From assembly GCF_003034985.1 (NCBI RefSeq), contig NZ_PZKG01000022.1:1-49717 (forward strand): a DNA stretch of 49,717 bases. Reading direction: 5' to 3'. Shown here piece after piece: positions 36,193 through 45,377 of this stretch. This DNA comes from Cereibacter changlensis JA139. GTDB taxonomy: Bacteria; Pseudomonadota; Alphaproteobacteria; Rhodobacterales; Rhodobacteraceae. Under the pieces are notes generated by a model. It saw only the letters and a program-made list of their open reading frames with translations. It did no database searches and was not told the origin of the DNA. Both the position numbers and the translations under genes were made by a program. Every line of letters begins with the position of its first letter. The first letter of the stretch is position 1.

Positions 36193-37011
36193 ATGCCGGA
36201 CTCTCGGGGCGAGAAGGCCGCGTTCAGCAAGCGCTGTCAGCCATTCCGGATCAGCGTGCCAGAACAGAAACCTCCCCGGCGGGATCTTCCAGCGAAGACC
36301 GTGCTCAACCAGGTGGAACCGCTGACCCGGGACCTTCTGGCGCAACGCAAGGCCGGGGCCAGCCGTCGTCCGATCAGCCGCTATGTCGCGCAACTGCGCG
36401 CCGCCTGCCTGCGCGATCAGCCGGGGGCCTGCCTGCGCAGCGCCAAGGGGATGATGAAGGCCGGCATCGACGCGGGGCGGATCGCCGACATCTACGTGCC
36501 CGCCGTGGCGCAGGCGCTGGGAGAGGATTGGGTCGCCGACCGCAACAGCTTCGCCGATGTCACCCTGGGCGCCTCTCGGCTGCAATCGCTGCTGCGCGAG
36601 CTCGACGAGGCGGCGGCGCTGCATCCCTATGGCGATGGACCGGCGGTGCTGGTGGCGACCGCGGCCGAGGCGCATCACACGCTGGGCGCGGTGCTGCTGG
36701 CGGGCCAGCTGCGCCGTCAGGGTTTTTCAGTCCGGCTGCTGCTGGGGGCACGGCCCGCCGACCTGCAACAGCAGCTGCGCCAGAGCGGCTTCGACGCCGT
36801 CTTCCTCTCGGCCTCGCGCAGCGAGGATCCGCAGGTGCTGCGCCGGCTGGTCGAGGCGGCTCGGCCCGTGCCCTTGGTTCTGGGCGGCGGGCTGCTGGAG
36901 CTGGGGCCCGAGGTGGTGGCGCAGACCCGCGCGCCGCAGGCGACCAGCGACCTCTCCGAGGCCTTGCGGCTCTGCAACCTTGCGCGTCCCGCGCCTCGGG
37001 TAGCGTCGTGA
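36193..37011 (+). CDS. B12-binding-domain protein, AerR/PpaA-like
   Basis: A 272-residue protein. Residues ~50-135 form a helical region with GMMKAGIDAGRIADIYVPAVAQALGEDWVADRNSFADVTLGASRLQSLLRE, the cap domain of B12-dependent regulators. A Rossmann-like B12-binding fold follows, from VLVATAAEAHHTLGAVLLAGQLRRQGFSV to PLVLGGGLL. The ligand motif reads AEAHHTLG rather than the canonical DxHxxG, but its histidines could bind cobalamin or haem as in AerR/PpaA photosynthesis regulators. No DNA-binding domain is seen and no photosynthesis genes are in the window. Confidence 0.75.
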   Translation: MPDSRGEKAAFSKRCQPFRISVPEQKPPRRDLPAKTVLNQVEPLTRDLLAQRKAGASRRPISRYVAQLRAACLRDQPGACLRSAKGMMKAGIDAGRIADIYVPAVAQALGEDWVADRNSFADVTLGASRLQSLLRELDEAAALHPYGDGPAVLVATAAEAHHTLGAVLLAGQLRRQGFSVRLLLGARPADLQQQLRQSGFDAVFLSASRSEDPQVLRRLVEAARPVPLVLGGGLLELGPEVVAQTRAPQATSDLSEALRLCNLARPAPRVAS

Positions 37012-37083
37012 CACAAGACGCGATCCTGCCGGATGACGACGCATCTGGCGAACCTTTGCCACCGTCTCGGCGGCTGAGGGGGA

Positions 37084-37105
37084 GAGGGGCGGCGGGCCGC
37101 CCCTC
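37084..37105. terminator. Hairpin between the B12-domain gene and the peroxidase gene
   Basis: GAGGGGCGGC / GCCGCCCCTC is a perfect ten-base inverted repeat with almost no spacer. It lies between two convergent genes. There is no T-run, so termination is only likely. Confidence 0.5.
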
Positions 37106-37114
37106 CCGGATCAG

Positions 37115-38155
37115 TTACTGCAGCAGCTCGACCGTCGGGCGCGGCGTCTTGGCGGTTTCCGGCGGCAGTTCCGGCAGCGTCACCGGCGGCACGGTTCCCG
37201 TCAGGCTGTCGAGGAAGGCCACGACCTGCGTCACTTCGATGTCGCTCATGTCCTCGCCCAGCTGCGATTCCGCCATGATGGTGACGGCGGTGTTCAGGTC
37301 CCAGACCTTGCCGGAGTGGAAATAGGGCGCGGTCACGCCGACGTTGCGCAGCGGGGCGGCGCGGAAGACATATTCGTCATCCACCGTCGCCGTCACCGCG
37401 AAGCGGCCCTTGTCGCCCTCGGGCAGCACATCGGCGCCGGGTTTTTCGACCAGGCCGAACGGGTAGTAACCATGCCCGCCGACGTTCACCCCGGAGTGGC
37501 AGGAGGAGCAGCCCTTGTCGATGAACAGCTCCAGCCCCGCCTTGGCCTCCGCGGTCAGCGCCGCGTCATCGCCGTTCAGCCAAGAGTCGAAGGGAGCCGG
37601 GGTGATCAGCGTCGCCTCGAAGGCCTCGATCGCCCGCGCCATGTTGTCGAAGCTGATAGGCGAGGTCTCCTCCGGGAAGGCGGCGGTGAACCACTCGACA
37701 TAGAGCGGCATCGAGGCCAGCGTGCCCTCGACCTGGGCGGGGGTGTTGGCCATCTCCACCCCGGCCTGGATCGGGCCCTTGGCCTGCGCCTTCAGGTCAT
37801 CCGCGCGCCCGTCCCAGAACTGCGCCTCGTTCAGCACCGCGTTCAGCACGGTGGGCGCGTTGCGCGGCCCCTTCTGCCAGCCATGCCCGACCGAGGTCTC
37901 CATGTTGTCGTCGCCGCCGGTCGCCAGGTTGTGGCAGGAGGCGCAGGAGAACACGCCCGAAGCCGACAGCCGCGGATCGAAGAACAGCGCCTTGCCGAGG
38001 GCGATCTTCTCGGGGGTGATCGTGTTGTCTTTCACCGCCGGCACCGTGGAGGGCAGCGGAGCGAAATAGGTCAGGGCCTTGTCACGAAGGGCATCTGCCT
38101 GTGCCGCTCCGGTCATCGCCGTGCCGGCGATCAGGGCGGCCATCAGAACGCGCAT
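37115..38155 (-). CDS. Periplasmic di-haem cytochrome c peroxidase family protein
   Basis: A 346-residue exported protein (signal peptide ending GAAQA) with two haem-binding motifs, CASCH (about residue 70) and CSSCH (about residue 220). It contains the family's GWQKGPRNAPTVLNAVLNEAQFWDGRADDLKAQAKGPI and the C-terminal FRAAPLRNVGVTAPYFHSGKVWDLNTAV. It would reduce hydrogen peroxide with electrons from cytochrome c; MauG-like roles cannot be excluded. AGGAGA precedes the ATG. An FNR-type box lies 64 bases upstream, fitting oxygen-limited expression. Confidence 0.92.
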   Translation of the reverse strand: MRVLMAALIAGTAMTGAAQADALRDKALTYFAPLPSTVPAVKDNTITPEKIALGKALFFDPRLSASGVFSCASCHNLATGGDDNMETSVGHGWQKGPRNAPTVLNAVLNEAQFWDGRADDLKAQAKGPIQAGVEMANTPAQVEGTLASMPLYVEWFTAAFPEETSPISFDNMARAIEAFEATLITPAPFDSWLNGDDAALTAEAKAGLELFIDKGCSSCHSGVNVGGHGYYPFGLVEKPGADVLPEGDKGRFAVTATVDDEYVFRAAPLRNVGVTAPYFHSGKVWDLNTAVTIMAESQLGEDMSDIEVTQVVAFLDSLTGTVPPVTLPELPPETAKTPRPTVELLQ

Positions 38156-38218
38156 TTTCGTCTCCTGTAATCGATTTACCATGCTAGAAGAGCCTAGGAT
38201 TTCATCACGGTCTTCAAC

Positions 38219-38232
38219 TTGACTTCGATCAA
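38219..38232. promoter_or_regulatory. FNR/FnrL-type box
   Basis: TTGACTTCGATCAA matches the FNR consensus TTGAT-N4-ATCAA with one mismatch. It is 64 bases upstream of the peroxidase start and 119 bases before the divergent Kdo transferase start. Cytochrome c peroxidase genes are known FNR targets in Paracoccus. Confidence 0.65.
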
Positions 38233-38350
38233 TTCTAAAAAGTTCTTGTGGGTGGCGACATGTCGCACCCCCTGCCTCGCGTCCGATGCCAGTGTCTTCC
38301 GCTTGCCCCCGCCCTGAATTCTCGCCAAGACACTGTGCGAAGGACTTCCC

Positions 38351-39583
38351 GTGCTGACCCTTTACCGCCTGATCCTCACCCTTGCCCTGCCGGTCCTGCT
38401 CGCCGCGACGGCCTGGCGCCGGCTGCGCGGCCGCGGCGTGGCGCAGGAGGCGGAACAGCGGCTCGGCCTGATCCCGGCGCAACCCGGCCGGCCGCTCTGG
38501 CTGCACGGGGCCAGCAACGGCGAGATCACCTCGGCCCGCTGGCTGATCGAGGAGTTGCTGGCCCGCGATCCGGACCGGCCGCTGCTCATCACCTGCAACA
38601 ACCCCAGCGCCCGCGCCATGGTGCAGGGCTGGGCCCTGCCCCGCACCACCGCCCTGCTCGCCCCCTGGGACACGCCGGGCTGCCTGCGCCGCTTCCTCGC
38701 CCGGGCGAAGCCGCGGGCGCTGGTGACCATCGAGAACGAGCTCTGGCCCGAGCGCATCAGCCGGACCGCCGCCGCCGGCCTGCCGGTGATCGCGCTCGGC
38801 GCGCGGCTCTCGGCGCGGTCCGCGCGGAGCTGGGCGCGCTTCGCCCCCGGCCTGCTGCGCCACATGCTCACCCGGCTGAGCTGGGTCTCGGCGCAGGATG
38901 AATCCTCGGCCCGCCGGCTGATCGACGCCGGCCTGCCGCCGGACCGGCTAGGGCCGCGCGTGGTGCTGAAGTCGCGGCTCACCGCCGCCGCGGCGCCGCC
39001 CGCCGCCTTCGCCACGCCGCCGCGCGCCCGCTGCCTGCTCGCCGCTTCGACCCACGAGGGCGAGGACGCGGTGATCCTCGACGGGTTCGCCCGCAGCCGC
39101 GACCGCTTCGACCTGCTGATCCTCGCGCCGCGCCATCCGCAGCGCGGCGCGATGATCGCCGGGCTGGCCGCCGCCCGCGGGTTCGACACGCGGCGCCGCT
39201 CCGAGGGGCACGACCCCGGGCCGGGCACCGCCGTCTATGTCGCCGACACGCTGGGCGAGATGCCGCTCTGGTACGGGATTTGCGGCGCGGCCTTCATCGG
39301 CGGTTCGCTGGTGGAAAAGGGCGGCCACACCCCGTTCGAGCCGATCGCCCAGGATTGCGCCCTGCTGCACGGCCCCTCGACCTACAATTTCGCCGAGGTC
39401 TTCGCCGCGCTCGACGCCGCCGGCGCCGCCCTGCCGGTGACCGACGCCAAAAGCTTCGCCGCCGCGCTGGCGGGGCTTTCGACCGAGGAGCAGGCCCGCA
39501 TGGCCGCCACCGCGCACCGCGCCCTGCCGCCCTCCGGCGACGAGGCCCAGCTGATCGCCGCCGTCCACCGTCTCACCGCCTGA
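38351..39583 (+). CDS. waaA: 3-deoxy-D-manno-octulosonic acid (Kdo) transferase
   Basis: A 410-residue inner-membrane glycosyltransferase that attaches Kdo to lipid A precursors. An N-terminal membrane anchor (residues ~1-22) is followed by LWLHGASNGEITSARWLIEELL, ENELWPERI in the acceptor domain, and the nucleotide-sugar domain with LLAASTHEGEDAVIL, LAPRHPQR, and GGSLVEKGGHTPFEPIAQ. It starts with GTG after AAGGA. It is divergent from the peroxidase. Confidence 0.92.
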   Translation: MLTLYRLILTLALPVLLAATAWRRLRGRGVAQEAEQRLGLIPAQPGRPLWLHGASNGEITSARWLIEELLARDPDRPLLITCNNPSARAMVQGWALPRTTALLAPWDTPGCLRRFLARAKPRALVTIENELWPERISRTAAAGLPVIALGARLSARSARSWARFAPGLLRHMLTRLSWVSAQDESSARRLIDAGLPPDRLGPRVVLKSRLTAAAAPPAAFATPPRARCLLAASTHEGEDAVILDGFARSRDRFDLLILAPRHPQRGAMIAGLAAARGFDTRRRSEGHDPGPGTAVYVADTLGEMPLWYGICGAAFIGGSLVEKGGHTPFEPIAQDCALLHGPSTYNFAEVFAALDAAGAALPVTDAKSFAAALAGLSTEEQARMAATAHRALPPSGDEAQLIAAVHRLTA

Positions 39584-39689
39584 GCCGCGCGCCGTGACGT
39601 AGCGGCAGTGCCGGCGGGCCGGGCTTTCCCGACCGCGGTCGCAGCCTAGCTGAAAAAGCTGTGGTACCCGGTTGCGGAGCCTGTTGCGG

Positions 39690-40247
39690 ATGGTGCTGTT
39701 GACGATTGGTCTTCTGCTGTTCATCGCCGCCCATCTTTTCGGGCGGCTGGCCCCCGGCCTGCGCGCGCGGATGGGCGACCCGGGCAAGGGCCTGCTCACC
39801 CTGGTCATGCTGGCGGGCCTCGCGCTGATCGTCATCGGCTTCCGCAGCGCGCCCTTGCTGCCGCTGTACCAGCCGCTGCCGCATGTCGGCTACCTGAACA
39901 ACCTGCTGATGCTGCTCGCCCTCGTGCTGTTCGGGGCCAGCGTGCTGAAGGGCGTGCTCTGGACCCGGATCCGCCACCCGCAATTCCTCGCGACCATCCT
40001 CTGGGCCACGGCGCATCTGCTGGTGAACGGCGATCTCGCCTCGGTGCTGCTGTTCGGCAGTCTGGGGCTGTGGAGCCTCGGGTCGATCCTGCTGATCAAC
40101 GCGCGCGAGGGGCGTTGGTCGCCGCCGCCGCCCGGCCCGCTCCGGCGCGATCTTGCTCTGGTCGGCATCGCCGTCACACTCTATGGCGCGATCACCTCGA
40201 CCCATATCTGGCTGGGCCACAACCCCTTCCTCGGCAGCTTCGGCTGA
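39690..40247 (+). CDS. NnrU family integral membrane protein
   Basis: A 185-residue membrane protein with about five helices and the NnrU-type HPQFLATILWATAHLLVNGDLASVLLFGSLGLWSL. NnrU was first noted near denitrification genes; related proteins occur widely. No denitrification genes are nearby. I choose the ATG at 39690, with GGAG nine bases upstream, over a TTG at 39672. It ends two bases before the convergent peroxidase gene. Confidence 0.88.
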   Translation: MVLLTIGLLLFIAAHLFGRLAPGLRARMGDPGKGLLTLVMLAGLALIVIGFRSAPLLPLYQPLPHVGYLNNLLMLLALVLFGASVLKGVLWTRIRHPQFLATILWATAHLLVNGDLASVLLFGSLGLWSLGSILLINAREGRWSPPPPGPLRRDLALVGIAVTLYGAITSTHIWLGHNPFLGSFG

Positions 40248-40249
40248 GC

Positions 40250-40774
40250 TCAGGGCAGCAGCGCCTCGATCTCGTCGGTGATCGCCGCCGAGGTCGGGCT
40301 GACCGCCGAGCCCCAGCTCTGCACCAGTTCGCCCTCCGGACCGATCAGCACCTTGTGGAAGTTCCAGCCCGGGGTGACGCCGTGGTCCTGCGACAGCCAG
40401 CGGTAGAAGGGATGCGCCGCCGCGCCGGTGACATGCGAGATCTCGGTCATCGGGATGGTGTGGTCGAAGTTCACCGCGCAGAAGTCCTTCACCTCGTCGC
40501 CGCTCGCCAGCTCCTGCCGGAAGTCGTTGGAGGGCACCGCCAGCACCGTCAGCCCCCGCGGAGCATAGCGGTCGGAGAGCGCCTGCAGATCATCATATTG
40601 CGGCGTGAAGGCGCAGAGCGAGGCGGTGTTCACCACCAGCACCGGATGGCCGCGCAGCGCATCCAGCGCGATCTCGCCGCCGTCGATCGAAGCGAAGCGC
40701 AGGTCCGGCGGCATCGCCGCCGCGGCGGGCAGCGCCGGCAGGGTCAGGGCGAGGGCAAGAACGGCGGCGCGCAT
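40250..40774 (-). CDS. Exported glutathione-peroxidase family protein
   Basis: A 174-residue thioredoxin-fold peroxidase with an N-terminal signal peptide (cleavage near ALPAAAA, residue 20), so it probably acts in the periplasm. The peroxidatic Cys54 lies in NTASLCAFTPQYDDLQ. The Gln and Trp partners are suggested by VPSNDFRQE and GWNFHKVLIGP. With Cys instead of Sec it is likely thioredoxin-type. The ATG at 40774 has AGGAGA seven bases before; the adjacent GTG is less well placed. Confidence 0.9.
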   Translation of the reverse strand: MRAAVLALALTLPALPAAAAMPPDLRFASIDGGEIALDALRGHPVLVVNTASLCAFTPQYDDLQALSDRYAPRGLTVLAVPSNDFRQELASGDEVKDFCAVNFDHTIPMTEISHVTGAAAHPFYRWLSQDHGVTPGWNFHKVLIGPEGELVQSWGSAVSPTSAAITDEIEALLP

Positions 40775-41003
40775 CACGGGTCTCCTGTCGCCGGTGGAAG
40801 CAGGTGCGTCTCATATAGACCGCCGCCGATCCGCGTCCACCGGCATATCCCGCAAGGGAAATGCGGATTTTTCGGCATCGACGCGAACATCCTGAGAAGA
40901 GTTTCGTTGATGAAATCCCTCGCCCCGGCTTCGTGCTTAAGCTTTCGACAAGCAACAACGACGAACATGGGCGCAAAGCCCGGACGAGCAGAGACTTGAT
41001 TGA

Positions 41004-41498
41004 ATGACCCTGATGTCCGCCGCATCCCCCGATCTCGGCAGCCCGCTGCCGGAGACGCGCAGCCAATATGCCGCGCTCTGCTGGCGTCTCGACGCCGGCC
41101 GGGTCCAGGTGCTGCTGATCACCAGCCGCGACACCGGGCGCTGGGTGATCCCGAAGGGCTGGCAGGTCGAGGGCCTCTCGCCGGCGCAATCGGCGGCGCG
41201 CGAGGCTTTCGAGGAGGCCGGAGTGCGCGGCGCTGTCTCCGACGCGAGCCTCGGTCATTATCATTATGACAAGGCGCTCTGCCGCCGGCCGGGGCGCGAG
41301 GACCATGTGACCTGCGTCATGACGGTCTACCCATTGCAGGTCGCCGACCTGGCCAGCCGCTTCCCGGAGCGCGGCCAGCGCAAGCGCAAGTGGTTCGCCC
41401 CGGAAAAGGCCGCCCGTCGTGTGGCGGAGCCCGAGCTTCGCGCCCTGCTGGCCGGATTCGTCCCGCCGCCAGCCGGGATTGCCGCGCCAGCCTCTTGA
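41004..41498 (+). CDS. Nudix hydrolase
   Basis: A 164-residue protein with a Nudix-like element, KGWQVEGLSPAQSAAREAFEEAGV. The REAFEE core is intact, but the Glu usually preceding it (GE...AA) is Ser, as in some polyphosphate or dinucleoside-polyphosphate hydrolases. HYHYDKAL and KWFAPEKAA fit that subgroup. The substrate is unknown. It lies about 230 bases from the divergent peroxidase and upstream of the DUF1178 gene. Confidence 0.88.
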   Translation: MTLMSAASPDLGSPLPETRSQYAALCWRLDAGRVQVLLITSRDTGRWVIPKGWQVEGLSPAQSAAREAFEEAGVRGAVSDASLGHYHYDKALCRRPGREDHVTCVMTVYPLQVADLASRFPERGQRKRKWFAPEKAARRVAEPELRALLAGFVPPPAGIAAPAS

Positions 41499-41567
41499 AG
41501 CGCGGCGAGCGCGGATTTAGGTGACAAGGGTGAGGTGCCGCATTGGGCGGCGCTCCCCGGTGCCAGA

Positions 41568-41990
41568 ATGATCCGCTACAGTCTGAAATGCGACCAGGAC
41601 CACGGTTTTGAAAGCTGGTTTCAATCCGCCGCGGCCTTTGATGACCTCGCCGCCGCGGGCCGGCTGTCCTGCCCGGTCTGCGGCTCCGTCACGGTCGATA
41701 AGACGCTGATGGCTCCGGCGGTGCGCCCGGCCCGCAAGGCCGCGCCCGGCGCGCTGGCAGCCCCCGGCTCCAAGGTGGAGGAGGCGCTGGCGGCGCTGCG
41801 CAAGCAGGTCGAGGAGAACTCGGAATATGTCGGGCTGAATTTCGCGGCCGAGGCGCGGGCGATCCACGAGGGCGACGCGCCGCAGCGGGCGATCTACGGC
41901 GAGGCCAAGCTGGAAGAGGCGCGCCGGCTGGTCGAGGACGGCGTGCCGGTCGCGCCGCTGCCCTTCATGCCGCCGCGCAAGGTGAATTGA
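41568..41990 (+). CDS. DUF1178 family protein
   Basis: A 140-residue protein with the DUF1178 start MIRYSLKCDQDHGFESWFQSAAAFD and a CPVCG pair near residue 36, suggesting a small zinc ribbon. A C-terminal region contains YVGLNFAAEARAIHEGDAPQRAIYGEAKLEEARRLVEDGV. No function is known. It follows the Nudix gene after 69 bases. Confidence 0.9.
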   Translation: MIRYSLKCDQDHGFESWFQSAAAFDDLAAAGRLSCPVCGSVTVDKTLMAPAVRPARKAAPGALAAPGSKVEEALAALRKQVEENSEYVGLNFAAEARAIHEGDAPQRAIYGEAKLEEARRLVEDGVPVAPLPFMPPRKVN

Positions 41991-42006
41991 GCGGCGGGAG
42001 TCCGGA

Positions 42007-42033
42007 GGGGGGTGGGGTCGAACCCCACCCTAC
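42007..42033. repeat. CGTAGGGTGGGGTT hairpin repeat, copy 2
   Basis: On the minus strand this reads CGTAGGGTGGGGTTCGACCC followed by CACCC, matching the copy after pepF. It lies between the convergent DUF1178 and ferredoxin genes. A second hairpin, GGGGGGC-GAA-GCCCCCC, follows at 42071-42087; either could act as terminator. Confidence 0.6.
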
Positions 42034-42095
42034 GGGGGACATAGCCGCATCGATAGCAGCGCGGCAGGTTGGGGGGCGAAGCCCCCCGCTTGCGA

Positions 42096-42596
<501 letters not shown>

Positions 42597-42604
42597 TCAG
42601 CGGC

Positions 42605-44095
42605 TCACTCGTCCAGCGACAGCGCCACGAAGCGCGGGTCGCCGCCGCGGCGCACCAGCAGCAGCAGCGACTTGCGGCCGGCGTCCTTCGCCTCGGCGAT
42701 GCGGTCCTGCAGGTCCTTGATCGTCACCACCTTCTGCTGACCGGCCTCAGTGATCACGTCGCCCTCGCGCAGGCCCTTGGTATAGGCCTCCGACAGCTCG
42801 TCGACCGAGGTAACGGCCAGACCCTCGGTGCCGCCCGGCAGGCCAAGCTCGGCCGCCTCTTCCGAGGACAGCGGCGCCACGGTCAGCCCCAGCACCTCGG
42901 CCGTCGCCGGATCGGTCTCGGGCGCGGCGGCGGTCGGCAGGATCTCGTCGCCCTCGGCCTCCTCGCGGCGGCCCAGCGTGACCAGCAGCGTCTCGTTCTT
43001 GCCGTCGCGCATCACCAGCACGTCCACCGCCTCGCCGATCGGCGCGTCGGCCACGCGGCGCACCAGCTCGCGGGTGTCCGAGACTTCGGCCCCGTCGAAG
43101 GACAGGATCACGTCGCCGGCCATCATGCCGGCCTCCTTCGCCGGGCCCTCCGGCACGTCGGTGATCAGCGCGCCCTTGGCCTCGCCGAGCCCCATGGCCT
43201 CGGCCACGTCCGGCGTCACGTCCTGGATGCGGACGCCGAGCCAGCCGCGGCGGGTCTCGCCGAACTCGCGCAGCTGGCCCACGACCTTGGTCACCACGTT
43301 CGAGGCCATCGAGAAGCCGATGCCGATCGAGCCGCCGTTCGGCGAGAGGATCGCGGTGTTCACGCCGATCACCTCGCCCTCCATGTTGAACAGCGGGCCG
43401 CCGGAGTTGCCGCGGTTGATGGCGGCGTCGGTCTGGATGTAATCGTCATAAGTGCCCGACAGCGCCCGGTTGCGGGCCGAGACGATCCCGGCCGAGACCG
43501 AGAATCCCTGCCCCAGCGGGTTGCCCATGGCGACGACCCAGTCGCCCACCCGGGCCTCGTCGCTGTTGCCGAAGCTCACGAAGGGCAGAGGCGTCGGGCT
43601 TTCGACCTTCAAGAGCGCGATGTCGGTCTTGGGGTCGGTGCCGACCAGCGTCGCCTCCAGCTTGTTGCCGGAGAAGAACTCGATCTGGATGTCGTCGGCC
43701 CCCTCGATCACGTGGTTGTTGGTGACGATGTAGCCATCGGCCGAAACGACGAAGCCCGAACCGAGCGCCTCGGAGCGGCGCGGGCCGCCCTGCTCGCCCC
43801 GGCCCTGCGGGTCCATGAAGTCGCGGAAGAACTCCTCGAAGGGCGAACCTTCGGGCACCATCGGCGGGCGCTCCTGCGTCGGGGCGGCGATGGTGGTGGA
43901 GGTGGTGATGTTGACGACCGAGGGGCTGATCTTGTCGGCGAGATCGGCGAAGCTTTCCGGCGCGCCCTGCGCATGGGACGGAATCGCCTGCGACAGGGCC
44001 AGCGTCAGCCCGAGCATCAGCGCGAGGAAGAGGCGCAGCACGGGCTCCGGCGCGGCGTCTGCCCTGCGGCTGAGGGAAATGGCGTGAGGATGCAC
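42605..44095 (-). CDS. degP: Periplasmic serine protease DegP/HtrA
   Basis: A 496-residue Do-family protease for misfolded envelope proteins. The signal peptide ends SHAQ near residue 43. The triad is H128 (VTNNHVIEG), D158 (KTDIALL) and S231 (RGNSGGPL). Two PDZ domains follow (LGVRIQDVTPDVAEAMGL and LGLTVAPLSSEEAAELGL). I choose the GTG at 44095 because AAGGAG lies six bases upstream; longer frames upstream lack a site. hflC/hflK lie upstream on the same strand behind their own terminator. Confidence 0.94.
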   Translation of the reverse strand: MHPHAISLSRRADAAPEPVLRLFLALMLGLTLALSQAIPSHAQGAPESFADLADKISPSVVNITTSTTIAAPTQERPPMVPEGSPFEEFFRDFMDPQGRGEQGGPRRSEALGSGFVVSADGYIVTNNHVIEGADDIQIEFFSGNKLEATLVGTDPKTDIALLKVESPTPLPFVSFGNSDEARVGDWVVAMGNPLGQGFSVSAGIVSARNRALSGTYDDYIQTDAAINRGNSGGPLFNMEGEVIGVNTAILSPNGGSIGIGFSMASNVVTKVVGQLREFGETRRGWLGVRIQDVTPDVAEAMGLGEAKGALITDVPEGPAKEAGMMAGDVILSFDGAEVSDTRELVRRVADAPIGEAVDVLVMRDGKNETLLVTLGRREEAEGDEILPTAAAPETDPATAEVLGLTVAPLSSEEAAELGLPGGTEGLAVTSVDELSEAYTKGLREGDVITEAGQQKVVTIKDLQDRIAEAKDAGRKSLLLLVRRGGDPRFVALSLDE

Positions 44096-44240
44096 CCCGA
44101 ACTCCTTTCGAATTGCGAATGGCGTCCCGGCGCGGCGCCGGGTCTGCTGATACCCAACAGTTAGGCGGAACGCGGCGCAATGCAAACCGGGTCATGCCCT
44201 GTCAATTGGATGTGAAGATGGCACGGATCGGCGCGAAACG

Positions 44241-44267
44241 AAAAGGGCCGGCGATGGCCGGCCCTTT
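44241..44267 (-). terminator. hflKC terminator
   Basis: AAAGGGCCGGC-GATG-GCCGGCCCTTT is a perfect 11-base stem directly after hflC. The minus-strand transcript continues with a T-run (TTTTCG). It separates hflKC from degP. Confidence 0.85.
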
Positions 44268-44285
44268 CCTTCGGAGATTTGCCGC

Positions 44286-45377
44286 TCAGGGCGTGCCGGC
44301 CGGCGCCGTGGCGGGCTCCGCCGGAGCCTCCAGCGCGGGGGCTTCCGGAGCGTCGGCTTCCGGAGCATCGGCGGCGGGAGCGTCGGTTTCGGGCGCCGTG
44401 GCTTCCGGAGCTGCGGCTTCCGGCGCGGGGGCCGTGGCCGGGGCTTCCGGGGCCGGTTCAGCTGCCGGGGCCTCGGTCGCGGCCAGCGGCTGCGGCACGG
44501 GCGAGCCTTCCGGGGCCGCATCGCTGCGCAGGTACTCGAAGAACTGGCTGTCCGGCTGCATCACCATTGAGGAATTGCCCGACTGCAGCGCCCGCTCGTA
44601 GGAGGTGAGCGACCGGGTGAAGGCGAAGAACTCCGGATCGCGGCCGAAAGCCTCGGCGTAGATCGCGTTCCGCGCCGCATCGGCCTCGCCTCGGATCACC
44701 TCGGCCTCGCGCCGGGCTTCCGAGGTCACCTCGACCACGGTCCGGTCGGCCGAAGCCCGCACCCGCTGCGCCGCCTCGTTGCCGCGGGCGATCTCGTCCG
44801 CCGCCTCGCGCTCGCGCTCGGCCCGCATCCGGGCGAAGGTGGCCGAGAGGTTCTGCGTCGGCAGGTCGGTCCGGGTCAGACGCACGTCGATCACCTCGAC
44901 GCCGAGCGCCAGCGCCTGGCGCCGGGCGATGTCGCGGATCTGGTTCATCAGCCCGGTGCGGTCCTCGGACAGCACGCTGTTCGAGGGCACGGAACCGAGC
45001 ACCTCGCGGATGGCCGGGTTCATGATCCGCTCGAGCCGGCTCTGCGCCGCCTCGATGCCGCCGGCGCCGACGGCCTCGCGGAACTCGACCACGTCGACGA
45101 TCTGCCAGCGGGCGAAGGCGTCGACCACCAGACGGCGGTCATCGAGCGGCGTGACCTCCAGCGGCTGCGTCGGCAGTCCAAGGATGCGGCCGTCGTATTT
45201 CACGACTTCCTGGATGAAGGGGATCTTGAAGCCGAGACCCGGCTCTTCCTTCACAGCCTTCACCTGACCGAATTGCAGCACCAGCGCCTTCTCGCGCTCG
45301 TCCACGATGAAAACCGAGGACAGGAGGCCGACGACGGCGACTGCCAGGACCGGCAGGATAAGGGATGCGCGGTTCAT
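44286..45377 (-). CDS. hflC: HflC, FtsH-modulating band-7 protein
   Basis: HflC and HflK form a membrane cage around the FtsH protease and modulate it. The 363-residue protein has an N-terminal membrane anchor (residues 5-25), the band-7/SPFH domain (VDEREKALVLQFGQV...RRLVVDAFARWQI), and a coiled coil with EREREAADEIARGNEAAQRVRASADR. Unusually, the last ~70 residues are an Ala/Pro/Glu-rich low-complexity tail. The start shares one base with the hflK stop (TGATG). Confidence 0.93.
   Translation of the reverse strand: MNRASLILPVLAVAVVGLLSSVFIVDEREKALVLQFGQVKAVKEEPGLGFKIPFIQEVVKYDGRILGLPTQPLEVTPLDDRRLVVDAFARWQIVDVVEFREAVGAGGIEAAQSRLERIMNPAIREVLGSVPSNSVLSEDRTGLMNQIRDIARRQALALGVEVIDVRLTRTDLPTQNLSATFARMRAEREREAADEIARGNEAAQRVRASADRTVVEVTSEARREAEVIRGEADAARNAIYAEAFGRDPEFFAFTRSLTSYERALQSGNSSMVMQPDSQFFEYLRSDAAPEGSPVPQPLAATEAPAAEPAPEAPATAPAPEAAAPEATAPETDAPAADAPEADAPEAPALEAPAEPATAPAGTP

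Noticed and set aside
36156-36260. PpsR or FNR site upstream of the AerR-like gene
   Set aside because: TGTTGACA is present, but neither TGT-N12-ACA nor TTGAT-N4-ATCAA is matched.
32710-36678. A 1322-codon minus-strand frame
   Set aside because: It is antisense to the second permease, binding protein, amidase and B12-domain gene, all of which have recognisable families.
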